Both the position numbers and the translations under genes were made by a program. DNA of 62,603 bases from NCBI GenBank assembly GCA_008081045.1, contig VMDC01000009.1, forward strand, positions 1 through 62,603. The letters are read 5' to 3'. Positions 58,924 through 62,603 of the stretch are shown here, piece by piece. The notes under the pieces are model-generated. The model did not search any database. It was given only the letters and a program-made list of their open reading frames with translations, and was not told where the DNA came from. This DNA is from Gammaproteobacteria bacterium (GTDB lineage Bacteria; Pseudomonadota; Gammaproteobacteria; Pseudomonadales; Pseudohongiellaceae). The number at the start of each line of letters is the position of its first letter. Position 1 is the first letter of the stretch.

Positions 58924-59818
58924 TTCGCCAAGCTTCCGGCTCTTGCCAACACCAAGCATCCTGCAGGCTGGAGAACGACAGTTAACACTGTCTTCTCCGG
59001 TCTGTATGGGCATTTTGAATATTACCCCCGACTCTTTCTCTGATGGTGCTGAACTGGCCCGTTCTGATCGATCTGAGTTCAGATTTGATCGCGACAAGGT
59101 GCTGTTTAAGGCTGCGCAGATGGTCCGGGATGGCGCTCTGATACTGGATGTTGGCGGGGAATCTACTAGGCCAGGGGCCAGCCCGGTGCCCGTTGATGAG
59201 GAGCTGGACAGGACGATCCCTGTTCTGGAAATCTTGCGTGCCGAATTTGATGTTCTGCTGTCTATTGATACCAGTACGCCAGAGGTCATGTCTGCAGCCC
59301 TCGCTGCCGGCGCCGGCCTGGTAAATGATGTCAGGGCACTGACTTGTGCCGGTGCCATGCAGGTCGTCGCTGAGGCGCAGGCGGCCCCGGCAGTTTGCCT
59401 GATGCACATGCAGGGCCAGCCAGTATCCATGCAGGAAACCTTCTCCTATGGCAGCGTCGTCGATGAAGTGTTCAGTTTTCTAAAGCAGCGTCTCGCGGAC
59501 ACTGAACAGGCAGGCGTTGAGCGATCAAGGGTTTTGGTCGATCCGGGGTTTGGCTTCGGTAAATCCGTCGAGCACAATTACGAGTTGTTGCGCCGTCTGG
59601 CTGAATTTCATGAGCTTGGCGCGCCGATATTGGTGGGTGTCTCGCGAAAATCCATGATTGGCGCCGTTACGGGACGCTCGGTAGACCGTCGTCTGTCCGG
59701 CTCTATCGCCGCAACCAGCCTGGCCTTGCAGGCAGGGGCGCATATCATCCGGACCCACGACGTGGCAGATACAGTTGACGCGATCAAGGTGTATCAAGCC
59801 TGCCGGAATGCTGGATAG
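58880..59818 (+). CDS. folP: dihydropteroate synthase
   Basis: Joins pterin pyrophosphate and p-aminobenzoate in folate synthesis. 312 residues: [54 protein letters not shown] and [17 protein letters not shown] are the substrate-binding loops in order. The ATG overlaps ftsH by 44 bases and is preceded by GGAG, giving an N-terminus about 25 residues longer than E. coli FolP. Alternatives are GTG 58901 or TTG 58943. The usual next gene, glmM, is absent. Confidence 0.95.
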   Translation: MANQDRSVVLPASTSSPSFRLLPTPSILQAGERQLTLSSPVCMGILNITPDSFSDGAELARSDRSEFRFDRDKVLFKAAQMVRDGALILDVGGESTRPGASPVPVDEELDRTIPVLEILRAEFDVLLSIDTSTPEVMSAALAAGAGLVNDVRALTCAGAMQVVAEAQAAPAVCLMHMQGQPVSMQETFSYGSVVDEVFSFLKQRLADTEQAGVERSRVLVDPGFGFGKSVEHNYELLRRLAEFHELGAPILVGVSRKSMIGAVTGRSVDRRLSGSIAATSLALQAGAHIIRTHDVADTVDAIKVYQACRNAG

Positions 59819-59909
59819 CCGAGCTTATTGCGTCGTTGCATCAACTTGGTTAGTATTGGCGCCCGTTTTGCCAGGCTCCAGTGGCCTTCTGTCAGATAGG
59901 TGATATGTC

Positions 59910-60665
59910 ATGCGGCAACCGCTGGTGGTTGGCAACTGGAAGATGCACGGCAACGCCGGAGGAATCCGGTCCCTGATGGCTGAGTTGATTGAGGCAGAAG
60001 GGGCATTCTCCGGGGTAGAAGTCGGTGTTTGTCCGCCTTTCGTCTTTCTGCCGATGGTGACAGAGCTGCGCGCTAGTTCGTCTATTCGGGTCGGCGCACA
60101 AAACGTGTCGCAACACGACAACGGTGCGTTCACCGGGGAAGTGTCTGCCGCGATGCTTGCTGAACTCGGCGCCGCCTATGTGCTGGTCGGGCATTCTGAG
60201 CGACGCGGGTTCTTTGCGGAATCGAGTGAGACAGTGGCTGAGAAATTTCTCGCCGCTCAGGCGCACGGGCTGACGCCTGTCCTGTGTCTGGGTGAGTCAC
60301 TTCAGCAGCGCGAGCGCGGAGAGACTGAACAAACGGTGCTGGCGCAGCTGGATACCGTCCTGGCAGCGGCCGGGGTCGAAGCGTTTGCCAACAGCGTGCT
60401 GGCCTATGAGCCGGTCTGGGCGATCGGGACGGGCAAAACGGCCTCCCCTGAACAGGCGCAGCAGGTGCACCGAATACTGCGAGAGCACATCGCAGTGAGG
60501 GACTCCGCTGTCGCCGATGCGCTTCGCATCCTTTATGGCGGCAGTGTTAAAGACACCAACGCCAGAGCGCTGTTCAGCCAACCGGACATTGATGGAGGCC
60601 TGGTGGGTGGTGCCTCGCTTGAGGCAGGACAATTTGCCGCTATTTGTGCGAGTATGGAAAACTGA
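59910..60665 (+). CDS. tpiA: triosephosphate isomerase
   Basis: Interconverts the two triose phosphates. 251 residues, beta/alpha barrel with Lys11 in VGNWKMHGN, the catalytic His in LVGHSERRGFFAE and the catalytic Glu in LAYEPVWAIGTGKTAS. LYGGSVKDTNARAL and GALVGGASL-like GGLVGGASLEAGQF form the phosphate site. It precedes secG by 2 bases. Confidence 0.98.
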   Translation: MRQPLVVGNWKMHGNAGGIRSLMAELIEAEGAFSGVEVGVCPPFVFLPMVTELRASSSIRVGAQNVSQHDNGAFTGEVSAAMLAELGAAYVLVGHSERRGFFAESSETVAEKFLAAQAHGLTPVLCLGESLQQRERGETEQTVLAQLDTVLAAAGVEAFANSVLAYEPVWAIGTGKTASPEQAQQVHRILREHIAVRDSAVADALRILYGGSVKDTNARALFSQPDIDGGLVGGASLEAGQFAAICASMEN

Positions 60666-60667
60666 TC

Positions 60668-61060
60668 ATGGAAACTATTGTCGTTATTGTTCATGTCATC
60701 GTCGCGATTGCAATCGTCGGCCTCGTCCTGCTGCAGCAGGGTAAAGGCGCTGATGCGGGCGCCTCATTTGGCGCGGGGGCTTCCCAGACGGTGTTCGGTT
60801 CTTCCGGCAGTGGCAACTTTCTGGTTCGTGCCACCACGGTAGCCGCCACCCTCTTTTTTGTTACCAGTCTGCTCCTGGCGGTGTTCGCCAGCAATCGGTC
60901 CGGCCTTGGCAGCTCCTCGGACAGCCCGGTCCTGAATCAGAACATTCTGGAAGAAGTGACGACTCAGCAGTCTGATGTTCCGGTGCTGGAAGCTGAGGAG
61001 ATCGCGCCGGTCTCCACTCAGAGCGATGTACCCAGCCTGCCGTCAGATCCGGGCCAGTAG
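60668..61060 (+). CDS. secG: preprotein translocase subunit SecG
   Basis: Small inner-membrane protein that aids SecYEG translocation. 130 residues from ATG 60668: two membrane helices (IVVIVHVIVAIAIVGLVLL and ATTVAATLFFVTSLLLAVFA) with the conserved loop LQQGKGADAGASFGAGASQTVFGSSGSGNF (in parts). An acidic tail follows. The tpiA-secG-tRNA-Leu order is that of pseudomonads and resembles E. coli secG-leuU. Confidence 0.96.
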   Translation: METIVVIVHVIVAIAIVGLVLLQQGKGADAGASFGAGASQTVFGSSGSGNFLVRATTVAATLFFVTSLLLAVFASNRSGLGSSSDSPVLNQNILEEVTTQQSDVPVLEAEEIAPVSTQSDVPSLPSDPGQ

Positions 61061-61114
61061 CCACGAAGTAGGGTCCTGTTGAAAGTGTCAGACATGCAGA
61101 TTCACGAAAATTAT

Positions 61115-61200
61115 GCCGAAGTGGTGGAATTGGTAGACACGCTATCTTGAGGGGGTAGTGAGCTTCGCTCGTGCCGGTTCAAGTCCGGCCTTCGGCACCA
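61115..61200 (+). tRNA. leuU: tRNA-Leu (anticodon GAG)
   Basis: 86 nt starting GCCGAAG and ending CTTCGGCACCA, with encoded CCA. D-arm TGGTGGAATTGGTAGACACG, anticodon stem CTATC/GGTAG with loop TTGAGGG (GAG), a long variable arm typical of tRNA-Leu (TGAGCTTCGCTCGT), and T-arm GGTTCAAGTCC. It is 54 bases after secG, matching leuU. No terminator is obvious downstream; 61201-61481 holds no gene. Confidence 0.97.
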
Positions 61201-61481
61201 ATCATCCGACATGCTCCAGCACTCGGGCATCGTCCCTGAGCTGCATGGGCAGCCTCCAATTTCTGGTCTCTGGCTCTCCCGTTGACCAGTTCGGTCGACT
61301 CCGAGCCTGCAGCGTGAGTCAGTTAACCCAGCGCAAACCTCAGACAACCCCGTGGGGAATTCTCCGTTTCGGACTGATGGCCTGTCCTCCTGCATCGAAC
61401 ACATGCTAGCTTGACTGTCTGGCGTTGAAAGTCAGGGGCGCCGCAAATTCAAATAGCCGGGCGGAGGCGGAGTCGAAAGTG

Positions 61482-61997
61482 ATGGAAAATACAATTCTTT
61501 TAGTAGTACAGGTTATTGCTGCCTTCGGCGTCGTTGTATCGGTTTTCTACTTGGGAGTGCAGGTCAACCAGCAGAACAAGATCACCAAAGCCCAATTTGG
61601 TTTTTCGTTGACCCAGAGGCTTTATGATCGGTTTTTTCAAACTGCTACAGACCCAAGGTTCTGCGATCTGTTGTCTAAAGACTGGGCGGTCGAGGAACTG
61701 AGCGCAAGTCAGAGGTGGCAGACCGGTTTTTACATTAATGCATTACTAGTGGATATATTTGACGCTTACGACAAATCTGCGGCAGGACTGGTTGAGTCTT
61801 CTCAGCTGGAAATGAGAATGAATCTTCTCAGGACAGGCATGATGAAGTTGCCGCAAGGCAAAATGTTGTGGAACCTCTGGAAGCCAACCCGTGACGGTGC
61901 ATTCATCGAATGGTTTGAAAATGAAATATTCCAGGGGGAAGATATTCGGGGCTTTGACTTACGTGAATCTGATGCCAGCAAGGACATGTTCAGGTAG
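61482..61997 (+). CDS. unknown protein with one N-terminal membrane helix
   Basis: 171 residues from ATG 61482 (GGAG 9 bases upstream); the frame extends 19 codons further up. One membrane helix (TILLVVQVIAAFGVVVSVFYLGVQV) is followed by NQQNKITKAQFGF and a soluble, helical region of about 140 residues with W-rich segments (WQTGFYINALLVDIFDAYDK and MLWNLWKPTRDGAFIEWFENE). The TM-YLxxQxxxNxxxTKA start resembles a family of anonymous proteins common in marine proteobacteria. I cannot assign a function. It and the next gene replace the usual nusA/rimP neighbours. Confidence 0.55.
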   Translation: MENTILLVVQVIAAFGVVVSVFYLGVQVNQQNKITKAQFGFSLTQRLYDRFFQTATDPRFCDLLSKDWAVEELSASQRWQTGFYINALLVDIFDAYDKSAAGLVESSQLEMRMNLLRTGMMKLPQGKMLWNLWKPTRDGAFIEWFENEIFQGEDIRGFDLRESDASKDMFR

Positions 61998-62112
61998 CTG
62001 ACCCGCTTCCAGCTATCTGTCATCCGTCCCCTGAGATCAGATCTTCCTTGAGCCAAAGGGAGATATTAGATCGGACACGCTGAGCTGCCACCAACAACGA
62101 GGACTGTGTCTC

Positions 62113-62508
62113 ATGAACCCAGCGGAATACATGGAGCTACTTCAACTTATCGGAGATTCGATTGGCTTTCATGCCATGAATGTGGTTGCCATTTTATTTG
62201 CCTACATCACTGCCATTTACGTCGTGGGCCCGAAGCTGTCGAGACTGCAGCTTTCTCTGGTGACGATTTTGTACAGCTTTTTCTACTTTTTACCCTCTGC
62301 AACGTCACTGCAAAATATTGAGCGTTCGATCCGGGTCAGCGCGAGTTTCTACGAGCGCTTTCCTGATGAGGCTCTGATTTACCTCGGTGCACCGGTGTCG
62401 GGTGAGTTATTTGTGATCAATCCCGCGATGTTCGCGTATTTTCTGGCCTGGGTTGCCAGTCTAGTTTTTATGCGTGACAGAACACACGAGCGCCATCTCT
62501 CCGAGTAG
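62113..62508 (+). CDS. unknown small multi-spanning membrane protein
   Basis: 131 residues from ATG 62113 (GAGGA 9 bases upstream). It has about three hydrophobic helices (HAMNVVAILFAYITAIYVVG, LVTILYSFFYFLPSA and MFAYFLAWVASLVFM) and charged ends (RDRTHERHLSE). No family is recognised. It lies 115 bases after the previous unknown gene on the same strand, so the two may be functionally linked, but nothing else supports that. The last 95 bases of the window show no feature. Confidence 0.5.
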   Translation: MNPAEYMELLQLIGDSIGFHAMNVVAILFAYITAIYVVGPKLSRLQLSLVTILYSFFYFLPSATSLQNIERSIRVSASFYERFPDEALIYLGAPVSGELFVINPAMFAYFLAWVASLVFMRDRTHERHLSE

Positions 62509-62603
62509 ATTGATATTCGGTCTCTGGGTTCATAAATGCGCCCTCGGCAGGCCTGTGGGCAGCTTGACGTATGGCCGGGCAGGATCCAGATGCTCTGGCA
62601 GCA

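Noticed and set aside
61111..61404. 97-residue minus-strand ORF with RRPDLNRHERSSL
   Set aside because: It is the antisense of tRNA-Leu, a well-known spurious translation.

Overview
The window is chromosomal DNA from a gammaproteobacterium, probably a free-living marine or oligotrophic lineage. Evidence: gene blocks typical of that class (hslVU-ubiEJB-hisIE-tatABC; aroKB-damX-hemE; carAB-greA-yhbY-rlmE-ftsH-folP-tpiA-secG-tRNA-Leu; envC-gpmI-secB), fairly high GC by eye, and almost no mobile DNA. I cannot name the genus. Nearly everything is housekeeping; no phage, CRISPR array, defence island or intact insertion sequence was seen.

Layout. 1-1.2 kb: the 3' end of a CapA-type phosphoesterase gene, a cluster of hairpins and tRNA-Phe(GAA) with its own promoter and terminator. 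1.2-4.7 kb (minus): yggX, mutY, asmA. 4.9-8.0 kb (plus): hisB-hisH-hisA-hisF. 8.1-12.3 kb (minus): ctpA, envC, gpmI. 12.5-14.0 kb: a rhodanese gene and secB, convergent with trmL. 14.0-15.7 kb: a poorly coding stretch and an orphan MshM/ExeA-like ATPase. 15.8-20.1 kb (minus): ntrC, ntrB and a glutamine synthetase of the eukaryote-like type II, with a sigma54 promoter and two upstream NtrC boxes. 20.2-25.2 kb (plus): thiI, typA, pip, dtd. 25.2-33.3 kb (minus): one long gene train hslV-hslU-DUF971-ubiE-ubiJ-ubiB-hisI-hisE-tatA-tatB-tatC, preceded by a recognisable heat-shock promoter. 33.5-36.6 kb (minus): an FtsN-like SPOR protein and priA. 36.8-37.6 kb (plus): chorismate mutase and rpmE. 37.6-40 kb (minus): mrcA. 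40.3-43.9 kb (plus): the last ~110 codons of a pilQ secretin, then aroK, aroB, damX. 44-45.6 kb: hemE, folK. 46 kb: a very short TonB-receptor-like barrel. 47-62.5 kb: comF (minus), an acyl-CoA dehydrogenase, dapB, carAB behind a candidate attenuator, greA, yhbY (minus), rlmE, ftsH, folP, tpiA, secG, tRNA-Leu(GAG), and two unknown membrane proteins.

How the genes work together. Six histidine-biosynthesis genes lie in two separate clusters (hisBHAF and hisIE). Nitrogen control is local: NtrB/NtrC next to a type II glutamine synthetase whose promoter carries the NtrC and sigma54 signals. Ubiquinone synthesis (UbiE, J, B) and Tat export share a transcription unit with the HslVU protease. Cell-wall growth and division are represented by EnvC, the FtsN-like protein, DamX, PBP1a and CtpA.

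Most worth a second look: the pilQ stub showing loss of the pilMNOPQ operon between mrcA and aroK; the type II GS wired to NtrBC; a carAB leader with a 32-codon ORF reading through a terminator hairpin; a five-unit 15-bp repeat in frame between hisI and hisE; the miniature TonB-receptor-like gene; and the orphan ATPase. I found no clearly new multi-gene system. All calls come from reading the sequence and recalling family motifs; no search was run.
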